DNA from: Chloroflexia bacterium
GTDB lineage: Bacteria; Chloroflexota; Chloroflexia; QHBQ01; JADMIH01
Length of the DNA stretch: 35,253 bases
Direction of reading: 5' to 3'
Assembly (NCBI GenBank): GCA_025927935.1
Contig: JAICKM010000003.1
Location: 1-35,253 of the forward strand
In this document: one piece after another, positions 6,906 through 14,773 of the stretch
Numbering within the stretch: position 1 is the stretch's first letter
How the letters are laid out: every line of letters starts with the position of its first letter
Translations under genes and position numbers: made by a program
The notes under the pieces: model-generated
Database searches by the model: none
Seen by the model: only the letters and a program-made list of their open reading frames with translations
Told to the model about the DNA's origin: nothing

Positions 6906-9900
6906 TTGGACGATTCGACCCCGCCATCCGATCCGACCACGCCCGCAAAGAAGCCCCGCGCCCCGCGCAAACGGCCCACCGCGCCGGCACAGCCGATAAC
7001 GCCGGTTGAGCCGGTTGCCGCGGCGGCTGTGGACGCGCCGTTACCGCCGCCCGAACTACTGCCGGTACCTGGCGAAACCGATGTTGTCCCGCCCAGGAAG
7101 CGCCGCGCGCCGCGCAAGACGGCGGTCACGCCTCCCGCGGATGCGTTGGAGTTGCCCGTCCCGGAACCGCACGCCGGCCCCGAACCTGTCGCCGTCGCGC
7201 CCATCAACGTGGCGACCGATGTGCCGGTGGCCGAACTTGTGGCCCCGCCCCGGCGCCGCCGCACGACGCGCAAGACTGTCGAAATAGCACCGCCCCCGCT
7301 ACCCGCGCCCGGCCCGCTTGGTCCCATCGCCGAGGATTTCGACCCGCACGATCCCGTGCAACTGGTTGCCGCTTTCCGCGCCCGCTACCCGTTTCCGCTC
7401 GACGCCTTTCAGGAAGAGGCCATCGGCTTCCTGGCGGCCAACGAATCGGTCCTGGTGGCCGCGCCGACCGGCACCGGCAAGACAGTGGTGGCCGAGTTCG
7501 GCGTGTTTCGCGCCCATGCGCGCGGCTGGCGGGTCATCTACACCACGCCGATCAAGGCGCTGAGCAACCAGAAGTTTCGCGACTTGCGCGAGCAATACGG
7601 CGAAGCCGTGGGCCTGCTGACCGGCGACATCGTCGAGAACCGCGAAGGCTCGATCCTGATCATGACCACCGAGGTCCTGCGTAACATGCTGCTGCAAACG
7701 CCATCTGAGCTATGGGGCGTCGGTTGCATCGTGTTCGACGAGATCCACTATCTGGCGGACAAGGAGCGCGGTACCACCTGGGAAGAGTCGATCATCATGT
7801 GCCCGCCCGACGTGCAACTGGCCTGCCTGTCGGCCACGGTGAGCAACGCCGCCGAGATCGCCGAGTGGATCAGCCGCACGCACCGCCCGGTTCACCTGGT
7901 CTCGCACACCCAGCGTGCCGTGCCGCTGAGCTACTACTACTATCTGGATGGGGAATTGAACCTGACCATCAACGCGGCGGGCGTGCAGGTCGCCAACTTT
8001 GCGGGCGTCGGCGGGGAAGTCCGCCGCCGGGTGCGCGGGTCGGCCTGGAGCAGCGCGGGCGACGAGGACGACGGCCCACCGCGCGAACGGCCCGAGCCGA
8101 CGGCGCGCGAGATTGTCGAATCGCTGGAGCGACGCAATATGCTCCCGGCGATCTTCTTCCTCTTCAGCCGGCGCGACTGCGAGTCGGCGGCCGAGGTCTG
8201 CGCCATGATGCGCTTCCGCGCCGCCCACGAGCCGGACACCCGGCGGCGCATCGAGACCGTGATCGCCACCTACATGGACCGCCTGGCCCCGGAGGACCGC
8301 ACCCTGGAGCAGGTCCAATCGATCACCTACCTGGCCCGCCGGGGCCTCGGCTTCCATCACGCCGGCCTCTTGCCGATTCTCAAGCAACTGGTCGAAGAAT
8401 TGTTCAGCGCGGGGTTGATGCGCGTGGTGTTCGCCACGGACACGCTGGCCCTGGGCATCAACATGCCGGCCCGCAGCGTGGTCATCGGGCGCATGTCCAA
8501 GTGGGACGGCGTGCAGCGCCGCCCGCTCCTGCCCAACGAGTTCCAGCAGATGGCCGGGCGGGCCGGGCGGCGCGGCATCGACGAGCAGGGGCACGTGGTC
8601 ATCCCCTACAGCCCCTGGGTCTCCTTCGAAGATGCGCTCGCCATTGCCACCGGCCCGTTGCTGCCAGTGGAGAGCGCCTTCACCGTGCGTTACAACACTA
8701 TCCTCAACCTGTGGGACCCGCCGGACGGCGACCGGGTGCTGGATGTGATGCGCCATAGCCTGCTGCAATTCCAGCAGTCGCGCCGCTTGCTCGAACTGGA
8801 AGACACGGTCGCCGAGTGGGACCAGGCGGTGGCTGCCGTGCCCGAAGGCTGCCTGATCGGCTTGCCCGCGGGCGAGGAACTCCTCAGCGAGTACGAAGCG
8901 CTGGGCCGGGCCGCGCAAACGGGCCGGGATCGTCTGCGCAAGCTGAGCGGGGCGCGCGAACGCCTGGCCGCCCAACGCACGGCGCTGCCCTGGACGCGGC
9001 CCGACCGGGAAACGCTGCGCCGTCTGTTGCGCGTCTTTCCGCGCGGCGGGGTGGTCCATCTCGAAAACCGCGGCTGGGCGGTCTATCTCGGCCCGCGGGC
9101 GGGTGGCGCTCACCTCTTCTGGCTAGGCGATCATGTTATGGCGCTGACCGGCTACAGCACCATCGACTATGTGCCGCCTCAGCGCCCGCAGGTCACGCTG
9201 CCGCCGGAACTGGCCGACCTGGCCGACGGCGAGGTTGCCGCGCCCTCCGGCGAACCTATCCCGGTCAGCCACGAAGCGCGCGCCTGGATGGCCGAGCAAC
9301 TGGCCGGCATCGACCTGCCGGACCTGGAGCAGTGGATTCTGAGCCATCAACAGACGCAGGGCGCGGAAATCGAGGAACAGCTACAGCAGTTCGACACCCA
9401 GGTGGCCGAGGCTGAGGAGTACGTGCGCCGGGTGGCCGGGGAGGAGCGCGCACACGTCTGCCACACCTGCCCGGTGCGCAAGCAGCACCGCCACTACCGG
9501 CGCGAGCGCGGGCGCCTGGAGGCCGGGCGACAGGAGGCGGTGGACTACCTGGAGGGGCGTCGCGCCTATGAAGACACGCGCCTCCAGGCGCTGCTGGATG
9601 GCCTGGTGGCCGTGCTGCGGCGCTTCTACTACCTGACGCGCGAGGGCGAGAAGACGCCCAAGGCGGCTCGCCTCATGGACATCTTCGACACCAACGCGCT
9701 CATGATCTCCGAACTGATCGAGGGCGGCTACCTGGAAACGCTGAGCGCGCCCGACGTGGCCGAAGTGTTCTCCTGGTTTGCCTACGACCGCGATATCGAG
9801 TTCCGCAACCGCAACCTGCTGCCCGGCAACCTGGTCCACCTGCGCCGCCAGATGGACGAGTTGCAGCGCGACATCTTCGGGGCTGAGCGCCGCAACGATC

Positions 9901-10577
9901 TGATGATCACCACCGGCTACAACCCGTACTTCTACGGCGTGGTCCGCTCCTGGTGCCGGGGCGCCAGCATGGCGGGCCTGCTCGCCAAGGTGGAGTTGAG
10001 CGAGGGCGACATCGTCATGGCGATGACCAAGACGCTCGACGTGATGCGCCAAGTACGGGAGATGTTGCTCCACCACAATCCCGACAACCCGCTTTACCCC
10101 GCGCTGCGCGAAGCCGAGGGCCTCTTGCGCCGGGGTGTGGTCGAGATGGTCAACAGCATCGGCTTCGTGCGCAGCGGCCAGGAGTCGACCGAGCCGGGCG
10201 CCGCGGGGCCGGTGGCCGCCGCGGAACCGGCCAAATCCGCCGGCAGCGGCTTCGCCGACGTGGATCGTATGCTGGGCATCCTGGCCGACCCCAACTCCAC
10301 CCCGCCGCCGATCCACCCGCCGGATACCGGCTTGCAGCGCCCGGACCGCCCGGCACGGTTCCCCCGCCACGAGCGGGACGGCGAACCGGCGCGCCCGCCC
10401 CAGCACCGCACGGGCAATCCCGGCGCGGGCCGCGATCGCACCGCGCGCCCCCCGGCCTCCGGTGGGCGGGACCGGGACGCGCGCCCGCCCTACTCCGGCG
10501 GCACGCACCCTAAGCGCCGCACCCGCCCCGGTCGCGACACGCGCCCCGGCGGGAGCCCGCGCCGCGGCGGCGGTTAG
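6906..10577 (+). CDS. helY: Ski2-like DEIH-box RNA helicase (HelY-like) with basic N- and C-terminal extensions
   Basis: About 1223 aa. Residues 1-140 are a Pro/Ala-rich tail with three basic patches (KKPRAPRKRP, RKRRAPRKT, RRRRTTRKT). The helicase core has Walker A APTGTGKT at 186-193, the DEIH box at 278-281, the SAT motif near 310 and motif VI QMAGRAGRRG at 548-557. A CHTCP motif near residue 850 and a C-terminal DSHCT-type helical domain match the HelY/Mtr4 family, ATP-dependent 3'-5' RNA unwinders. The last 80 residues are Arg/Pro/Gly-rich and probably bind RNA. The frame is open from a TTG at 6879, but TTG at 6906 has GAGGAG 9 bases upstream and is preferred; no ATG serves. The stop is 2 bases before the next gene. 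The gene symbol is by similarity. Confidence 0.9.
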   Translation: MDDSTPPSDPTTPAKKPRAPRKRPTAPAQPITPVEPVAAAAVDAPLPPPELLPVPGETDVVPPRKRRAPRKTAVTPPADALELPVPEPHAGPEPVAVAPINVATDVPVAELVAPPRRRRTTRKTVEIAPPPLPAPGPLGPIAEDFDPHDPVQLVAAFRARYPFPLDAFQEEAIGFLAANESVLVAAPTGTGKTVVAEFGVFRAHARGWRVIYTTPIKALSNQKFRDLREQYGEAVGLLTGDIVENREGSILIMTTEVLRNMLLQTPSELWGVGCIVFDEIHYLADKERGTTWEESIIMCPPDVQLACLSATVSNAAEIAEWISRTHRPVHLVSHTQRAVPLSYYYYLDGELNLTINAAGVQVANFAGVGGEVRRRVRGSAWSSAGDEDDGPPRERPEPTAREIVESLERRNMLPAIFFLFSRRDCESAAEVCAMMRFRAAHEPDTRRRIETVIATYMDRLAPEDRTLEQVQSITYLARRGLGFHHAGLLPILKQLVEELFSAGLMRVVFATDTLALGINMPARSVVIGRMSKWDGVQRRPLLPNEFQQMAGRAGRRGIDEQGHVVIPYSPWVSFEDALAIATGPLLPVESAFTVRYNTILNLWDPPDGDRVLDVMRHSLLQFQQSRRLLELEDTVAEWDQAVAAVPEGCLIGLPAGEELLSEYEALGRAAQTGRDRLRKLSGARERLAAQRTALPWTRPDRETLRRLLRVFPRGGVVHLENRGWAVYLGPRAGGAHLFWLGDHVMALTGYSTIDYVPPQRPQVTLPPELADLADGEVAAPSGEPIPVSHEARAWMAEQLAGIDLPDLEQWILSHQQTQGAEIEEQLQQFDTQVAEAEEYVRRVAGEERAHVCHTCPVRKQHRHYRRERGRLEAGRQEAVDYLEGRRAYEDTRLQALLDGLVAVLRRFYYLTREGEKTPKAARLMDIFDTNALMISELIEGGYLETLSAPDVAEVFSWFAYDRDIEFRNRNLLPGNLVHLRRQMDELQRDIFGAERRNDLMITTGYNPYFYGVVRSWCRGASMAGLLAKVELSEGDIVMAMTKTLDVMRQVREMLLHHNPDNPLYPALREAEGLLRRGVVEMVNSIGFVRSGQESTEPGAAGPVAAAEPAKSAGSGFADVDRMLGILADPNSTPPPIHPPDTGLQRPDRPARFPRHERDGEPARPPQHRTGNPGAGRDRTARPPASGGRDRDARPPYSGGTHPKRRTRPGRDTRPGGSPRRGGG

Positions 10578-10579
10578 CG

Positions 10580-11002
10580 ATGGACCTCTGGGCCGCCCTG
10601 GCGACGCTGGACGCACTGGGCCTGCCCCGCGAGAGCTACGCCGTCTTCGGCAGCGGCCCGCTGGCCGCCCGTGGCCTGCGCGAAAGCGGCGACCTGGATA
10701 TTATCGTGTCGCCCGCGCTCTGGACGGACCTGGCCCAACGCTATCCGGTCCGGCACAAGGCTGAGTGGGCCGCCGTTATGATCGGTGACATCGAGGTCTG
10801 GGATCGCTGGCACCCCGCTGCCGGGCCGGTGGCCGATCTCCTGGCCGGGGCGGAGGAGATCCGCGGATACCGTTTCGTGCGCCTGGACAGGGTGCTGGCC
10901 TGGAAGGAAGCGGCGGGCCGCCCCAAGGACCGCGCCGACGCGGCCCTAATCCGGCGCTATCTAATCGAGCACCCGGATGCGCGGGACGGAACTCCGGCAT
11001 AA
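10580..11002 (+). CDS. Nucleotidyltransferase-like protein
   Basis: 140 aa. The segment FGSGPLAARGLRESGDLDII (residues 23-42) has the nucleotidyltransferase-fold signature of a GSG turn, a basic helix and two acidic residues, Asp38 and Asp40, on the following strand. A third acidic residue may be in the GDIEVWD segment, residues about 69-75. The C-terminal part (AWKEAAGRPKDRADAALI) resembles the conserved lysine and KDxxD pattern of small nucleotidyltransferase-fold proteins. Substrate and activity are unknown. The ATG lies 2 bases after the helicase stop, so translation is almost certainly coupled. A role with RNA is suggested only by this context. Confidence 0.7.
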   Translation: MDLWAALATLDALGLPRESYAVFGSGPLAARGLRESGDLDIIVSPALWTDLAQRYPVRHKAEWAAVMIGDIEVWDRWHPAAGPVADLLAGAEEIRGYRFVRLDRVLAWKEAAGRPKDRADAALIRRYLIEHPDARDGTPA

Positions 11003-11080
11003 GCCGCCTGCTCGTGTTGCGTCCCGTGATCCGGTGGACCATTGTAGCCCGCCTTACATAAACTTTTCGGCGGGCGCACA

Positions 11081-11086
11081 TATAAT
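11081..11086 (+). promoter_or_regulatory. -10 element of the cysteine-rich leader transcript
   Basis: Perfect TATAAT; the expected start is near 11093, about 20 bases before the ATG at 11114. No good -35 is visible at 16-18 bases; TTACAT is 21 bases upstream. Confidence 0.55.
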
Positions 11087-11113
11087 GCGAGAAACGCGGA
11101 GAATAGGATCCCG

Positions 11114-11293
11114 ATGATGAGCAGCAAGCAGATGCAGCAGCAGAGCACAGGCAACGCGGGCGGATGCCCCGTGGTGGCGTGTGCCGTGTGTTGTTGCGCC
11201 TGTACGGGGCTGGTTGCGTGCTGTTGTTGTACGCCCAGCTATTCTGCCCCGGCGCCCCTGCTGCTCTCGCTTGCCGAGATCCGGATAATCTAA
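11114..11293 (+). CDS. Cysteine-rich 59-codon leader peptide (putative attenuator ORF)
   Basis: ATGATG start with AGGA at 11105-11108, 5 bases upstream of the first ATG. The product has a polar Gln/Ser-rich start (MMSSKQMQQQ), then ten cysteines between residues 18 and 39 (VCCCAC at 25-30 and ACCCCT at 35-40), then a Pro/Leu tail ending LAEIRII. It has no homology I recognise. A -10 box precedes it and an intrinsic terminator follows 46 bases after its stop; a thiosulfate sulfurtransferase gene begins 188 bases after the stop. Runs of Cys codons ahead of a terminator and a sulfur gene suggest a cysteine-responsive attenuator. It could instead be a small metal-binding protein. The minus-strand ORF across this region has no such support. 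Confidence 0.65.
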   Translation: MMSSKQMQQQSTGNAGGCPVVACAVCCCACTGLVACCCCTPSYSAPAPLLLSLAEIRII

Positions 11294-11338
11294 CTTCTGC
11301 TGCCGCCTGACCGCGGTAACTGCACACCGAATCATGAC

Positions 11339-11371
11339 AGGGGTTGCCCAATGGGGTAACCCCTTTTTGTT
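11339..11371 (+). terminator. Intrinsic terminator between the Cys-rich ORF and the sulfurtransferase gene
   Basis: AGGGGTTgCCC pairs with GGGgtAACCCCT across a short AAT loop, followed directly by TTTTTGTTG. It is a strong stem with a U-tract, placed as an attenuator would be. Confidence 0.9.
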
Positions 11372-11383
11372 GTGTGCAAACAG

Positions 11384-11401
11384 CCTCACAACGGCGTGAG
11401 G
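11384..11401 (+). promoter_or_regulatory. Small hairpin in the sulfurtransferase leader
   Basis: CCTCAC and GTGAGG form a perfect 6-bp stem with loop AACGGC. Its CCTC could alternatively pair with the GAGG of the Shine-Dalgarno at 11468-11474. The role is speculative. Confidence 0.35.
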
Positions 11402-11481
11402 TGCAGGCGCCGGCAGGCCGGTCGCATCCGCCGGTGTATTTAGGAAAAGCACCACGCACCATTTTTAGAGGAGGATCAACC

Positions 11482-12399
11482 ATGACTAGCTCAGGCGTAA
11501 TTGAAGGCACCTCGCAAGCATCCGGCGAGGAGAAGTTCCAGGGCTACGCGAATCCCGATATCCTGGTCTCGACCGAGTGGCTGGCCGAGCATCTGCAGGA
11601 CACCGGCCTGCGCGTTCTCGAAGCCGACGAGGATGTGTTGCTCTACGACCAGGGCCATATCCCCGGCGCGATCAAACTCGATTGGCTCACCGAACTCAAC
11701 GACCCGCTGCGCCGCGACTACCTCGACCAGACCCAATTCGAGGCGCTGCTCTCGCGCAAGGGCATCAGCAACGACGATACCCTCATCTTCTACGGCGACA
11801 AGAACAACTGGTGGGCCACCTACTCCTTCTGGGTCTTCCAACTCTTCGGTCACACCAGCGCCAAGATCCTCGACGGCGGGCGCACCAAGTGGCTCGCCGA
11901 GGGCCGCTCCGTCGAGACCACGACGCCCAGCTACTCGCCCACCACGTACAAGGCCAAGAGCCGCGACGACAGCGCCATCCGCGCCTTCCGCGACGAGGTG
12001 CGCGATCTGCTGGACAAAGAGGGCAAGACCATCAAGGCGGGGCAGGCGCTGGTGGACGTGCGCTCGCCAGGCGAGTACAGCGGGGAACTGCTGCACATGG
12101 CGAACTACCCACAGGAAGGCGCGTTGCGCGGGGGGCACATCCCCGGCGCAGCGAACATCCCCTGGGCGCAGGCGGCGCAGGAGGACGGCACGTTCAAGCC
12201 GGTGGAGCAGTTGCGCGCGCTGTACGAAGGCAAGGGCGTGACCAAGGACAAGGCTGTGGTGACGTACTGCCGCATTGGCGAGCGCAGCAGCCACACCTGG
12301 TTTGTACTCAAGTACCTGCTGGGCTACGACAAGGTGCGCAACTACGACGGCTCGTGGACGGAGTGGGGCAACCTGGTCGGCGCGCCCATCGAGCGATAA
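11482..12399 (+). CDS. Thiosulfate sulfurtransferase (two-domain rhodanese)
   Basis: 305 aa, two rhodanese domains. The N-terminal domain (about 20-150) is catalytically degenerate and contains [13 protein letters not shown]. The C-terminal domain (about 165-300) carries the active-site loop CRIGERS with persulfide cysteine Cys263, as in the SseA/CysA-type enzymes that move sulfane sulfur from thiosulfate to cyanide or thiols. The length and the [14 protein letters not shown] motif are typical. The frame is open further upstream to 11344, but the ATG at 11482 has a perfect GAGGAGG at 11468-11474 and the family starts here. It follows the Cys-rich ORF and terminator with no obvious promoter between. 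Carbonic anhydrase, ATP-grasp and DUF4395 genes follow. Confidence 0.93.
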   Translation: MTSSGVIEGTSQASGEEKFQGYANPDILVSTEWLAEHLQDTGLRVLEADEDVLLYDQGHIPGAIKLDWLTELNDPLRRDYLDQTQFEALLSRKGISNDDTLIFYGDKNNWWATYSFWVFQLFGHTSAKILDGGRTKWLAEGRSVETTTPSYSPTTYKAKSRDDSAIRAFRDEVRDLLDKEGKTIKAGQALVDVRSPGEYSGELLHMANYPQEGALRGGHIPGAANIPWAQAAQEDGTFKPVEQLRALYEGKGVTKDKAVVTYCRIGERSSHTWFVLKYLLGYDKVRNYDGSWTEWGNLVGAPIER

Positions 12400-12400
12400 C

Positions 12401-12512
12401 GAGTGCTGAGTGCGCAATGGGGCGCGGCACAGCGCGCTGGGAGGCCGCAAGCACAGAGCTAAGTGCTGAGTGACGACGAGTGGTCAGTGGCCGTATGACG
12501 CGTGCTGAGCGC
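12401..12512 (+). repeat. Degenerate heptamer repeats (GTGCTGA and GGTCAGT types)
   Basis: AGTGCTGAGTG occurs at 12402-12412 and 12462-12472, a related GTGCTGAG at about 12502, and GTGGTCAGTGG at 12480-12490. The 234-base gap between the sulfurtransferase and carbonic anhydrase genes otherwise holds only the ribosome-binding site of the latter. Confidence 0.5.
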
Positions 12513-12633
12513 GGCGAAGTTGCTTCGTCTTCGGGTAAGGAGACGAGACTCTTCGCTGCGCTCCCTGGATAAGCCGCTGGGCGATTGGCGCTGACGGCTG
12601 ACGACATACATATAACCGGGGGGAGGACATGAA

Positions 12634-13236
12634 ATGAGCCAGATTTTAGATGAAGTGCTTGCGGCCAACAACGAATATGCAGCCAATTTCGGCGACAAGG
12701 GCCAATTGCCCATGCCGCCGGGCCGCCGTTTTGCGATTCTCACCTGCATGGACGCGCGGCTCGATCCCGCCAAATACGCGGGGCTGGCGGAAGGCGACGC
12801 CCATGTGATCCGCAATGCCGGGGGCCGGGCCAGCGACGACGCGATCCGCTCGCTGGTGATCTCCTACAAATTGCTTGGCACCCGCGAGTGGTTCGTCATC
12901 CACCACACCGATTGCGGCATGCTGACCTTCACTGATGAGGTGATCCGCGGCCTGCTCGCGCAGAGCCTGAAGACGGCCTCCGTCGATGCCGAGGGCTGGC
13001 ATGATAGCGGCGACGGCCCCGGCTCCAACGAGGCGGAGCATATCAGCTTCCTGCCCATCCGCGACCAGGCGCAGAGTGTGCTGGACGACGTACGACGCAT
13101 CCGGGCGCACGCCCTGGTGCCCGGCGACATCCCGATTTACGGCTATATCTACGACGTGAAAAGCGGACGGTTGATCGAGGTGCCCGAAGCGACCCGTGCG
13201 GGCCAGGTGGTGCGCGCGGCCGTGGCGGCCCGCTAA
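12634..13236 (+). CDS. Beta-class carbonic anhydrase
   Basis: A 200-aa cytosolic zinc enzyme that interconverts CO2 and bicarbonate. Zinc ligands are Cys38 (TCMDARLD), His91 and Cys94 (HHTDCGM), and the Asp40-Arg42 dyad of the catalytic site is present. The pattern is that of the compact clade related to mycobacterial Rv1284. The start ATG at 12634 is preceded by GGGGGAGGAC. It lies in the sulfurtransferase cluster; a possible independent promoter in the repeat-containing gap was not found. Some members of this compact clade may use carbon disulfide or carbonyl sulfide, but nothing here establishes that. Confidence 0.9.
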   Translation: MSQILDEVLAANNEYAANFGDKGQLPMPPGRRFAILTCMDARLDPAKYAGLAEGDAHVIRNAGGRASDDAIRSLVISYKLLGTREWFVIHHTDCGMLTFTDEVIRGLLAQSLKTASVDAEGWHDSGDGPGSNEAEHISFLPIRDQAQSVLDDVRRIRAHALVPGDIPIYGYIYDVKSGRLIEVPEATRAGQVVRAAVAAR

Positions 13237-13275
13237 GCGCCAGCGACTGCACGCTAGAAGGGATTTAACTTTCTT

Positions 13276-14235
13276 ATGAAAGAACCGATCGGCATCCTGT
13301 ACGAGCACTCGGAATGGTTCCAGCCGCTGTTTGCCGCGCTGGATCGCCGGGGCCTGGCCTATGAGCGCATCCCGGCCCAGGAGCACCGCTTCGACCCGGC
13401 GGCCCGGTCGGCGCCCTATAGCCTGGTCGTCAACCGGGTCAGCCCGTCGTCGTATCTGCGTGACCACACGCGGGCGATCTTCTATGCCCAACAGTACCTG
13501 GCCCACCTGGAAGAGATCGGCGTGCCGGTGGTCAACGGCCAGCGTGCCTACCGCCTGGAACTGTCCAAGGCGCGCCAGTTGCAGTTGCTCGCGCGCCTCG
13601 GGCTGCCGCATCCGCGTAGCCGGGTGGTTAACGCCGTCGCGGAGCTTGCGCCCGCGGCGGCGGAACTGGTCTACCCCATCATCGTCAAGCCGAACATCGG
13701 CGGGAGCGGCGCGCTGATGCGCCGCTTCGACTCGCCCGCCGAACTCGGCGCCGCGGTGGCGGACGGCACGCTGGATTCGATCTTTGGCCTCGACTATACC
13801 GCCATCGTCCAGGAGTATCACCCGCCCCGCCACGACTCGATTGTGCGCGTGGAAGTGCTGGACGACCGTCTGCTCTACGCGATCCGCATCTACAACGACG
13901 CCCAGGACAGCTTCAATCTCTGCCCGGCCGACATCTGCCAACTACCCCCGCCGGGGGAACGCAGAGTCAAGAAGCCGTTGCGCATCGAAGCCGCCGATCC
14001 GCCCGCCTGGGTGATCGAAGCGGTGTTGCAGATCTTCCGCGCAAGCGGCATCGATGTCGGCGGGGTCGAATATCTGGAGAGCGCCCGCGACGGCGGACTG
14101 TATCTCTATGATATTAACGCCCTGTCCAACTTCGTCACCGACGCCCCGCGCATCGTGGGCTTCGATCCTTTCGAGTACTTTGTCGATTACCTGGCGCGGC
14201 GGGCCAGGCTGGCTGTAGGGGCACTGGCTCCGTAG
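13276..14235 (+). CDS. ATP-grasp ligase (RimK-like, glutathione synthetase superfamily)
   Basis: 319 aa. An N-terminal pre-ATP-grasp domain (IGILYEHSEWFQPLFAALDRR) is followed by an ATP-grasp fold: YPIIVKPNIGGSGALM (about 136-151) supplies the ATP-binding lysine and glycine loop, VQEYHPP is the adenine strand, and YDINALSNFV near residue 280 carries the metal-binding Asp and Asn. The enzyme should form an amide bond through an acyl phosphate. Automatic annotation would call it alpha-L-glutamate ligase; the true substrate is unknown. The ATG at 13276 lies 39 bases after the carbonic anhydrase stop, so the two genes are probably co-transcribed. A short-chain thiol or peptide modification would fit the sulfur context, but that is guesswork. 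Confidence 0.8.
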   Translation: MKEPIGILYEHSEWFQPLFAALDRRGLAYERIPAQEHRFDPAARSAPYSLVVNRVSPSSYLRDHTRAIFYAQQYLAHLEEIGVPVVNGQRAYRLELSKARQLQLLARLGLPHPRSRVVNAVAELAPAAAELVYPIIVKPNIGGSGALMRRFDSPAELGAAVADGTLDSIFGLDYTAIVQEYHPPRHDSIVRVEVLDDRLLYAIRIYNDAQDSFNLCPADICQLPPPGERRVKKPLRIEAADPPAWVIEAVLQIFRASGIDVGGVEYLESARDGGLYLYDINALSNFVTDAPRIVGFDPFEYFVDYLARRARLAVGALAP

Positions 14236-14275
14236 CCCAAAGCGCCAGATTTAGCACAGGGGAGGAAATCCGTTA

Positions 14276-14731
14276 ATGGCAATTTCATCAGCCGCGACCC
14301 GGCCCACGCCCGGCGATGTGCCAATGCCCATTGTTCGGCTCAACCGCTGGGTGCTGGTCGTGGGCATCGTCCTGGGTCTGATCCTTCAGCAGCCGTTGCT
14401 CACGACGCTGCTGTTTCTGATCCTGCTGCCCGCGGTTGTCATCGGCCAGCGGGCCAGCCTGATCTTCCGAGTGGGCAAGCGGTTGTTTGCGCGGCAACTC
14501 CCGACAGCCGAGCGCGAAGACCGCCGCCTGATGCGCTTCAATAACACCATCGCCCTGGCGCTGCTGGGCCTGGCCCAGGTGGCGTTCCTGATCGGCGCGC
14601 CGTTGGTAGGGTGGGTGCTGGCGGGCATGGTCGCCGGGGCCGCCGGGGTGGCCCTGGCCGGATTCTGCGTGGGTTGCTTCATCTATTACCAGTTGAAGCT
14701 GAATCGCTACCGCTTGCTGGGGATTCGCTAA
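14276..14731 (+). CDS. DUF4395 membrane protein
   Basis: 151 aa with four predicted transmembrane segments (about 24-42, 44-60, 90-112, 115-138). The motifs PIVRLNRWVLVVGIVLG, RLMRFNNT and GFCVGCFIYYQ match the DUF4395 family. The last motif gives a CxxC pair inside or next to a membrane helix, a likely redox or metal site. DUF4395 genes are often found beside rhodanese or thioredoxin-like genes, which fits the position at the end of this cluster, 40 bases after the ATP-grasp gene. Sulfur handling at the membrane is therefore a reasonable inference. The ATG at 14276 has GGGGAGG about 10 bases upstream. Confidence 0.85.
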   Translation: MAISSAATRPTPGDVPMPIVRLNRWVLVVGIVLGLILQQPLLTTLLFLILLPAVVIGQRASLIFRVGKRLFARQLPTAEREDRRLMRFNNTIALALLGLAQVAFLIGAPLVGWVLAGMVAGAAGVALAGFCVGCFIYYQLKLNRYRLLGIR

Positions 14732-14736
14732 CGCAC

Positions 14737-14762
14737 GGGGGCGTGGCGCCCGCCACGCCCCC
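14737..14762. terminator. GC-rich hairpin between convergent genes
   Basis: GGGGGCGTGGCG and CGCCACGCCCCC form a near-perfect stem between the convergent DUF4395 and threonine aldolase genes. There is no clear U-tract on either side, so its efficiency as a terminator is uncertain. Confidence 0.6.
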
Positions 14763-14773
14763 AGCCTGCGCCA

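Noticed and set aside
7710..9113. 467-codon minus-strand ORF opposite the helicase
   Set aside because: Antisense to the conserved helicase core, with no recognisable motif.
11371..11481. Known riboswitch class in the sulfurtransferase leader
   Set aside because: I could not match the segment to a SAM, cobalamin or other riboswitch core; a covariance-model search would be needed to exclude it.
10776..11510. 244-codon minus-strand ORF overlapping the Cys-rich leader region
   Set aside because: Low-complexity Arg/Pro composition, no ribosome-binding site or motif, and it overlaps the nucleotidyltransferase-like gene and the terminator.
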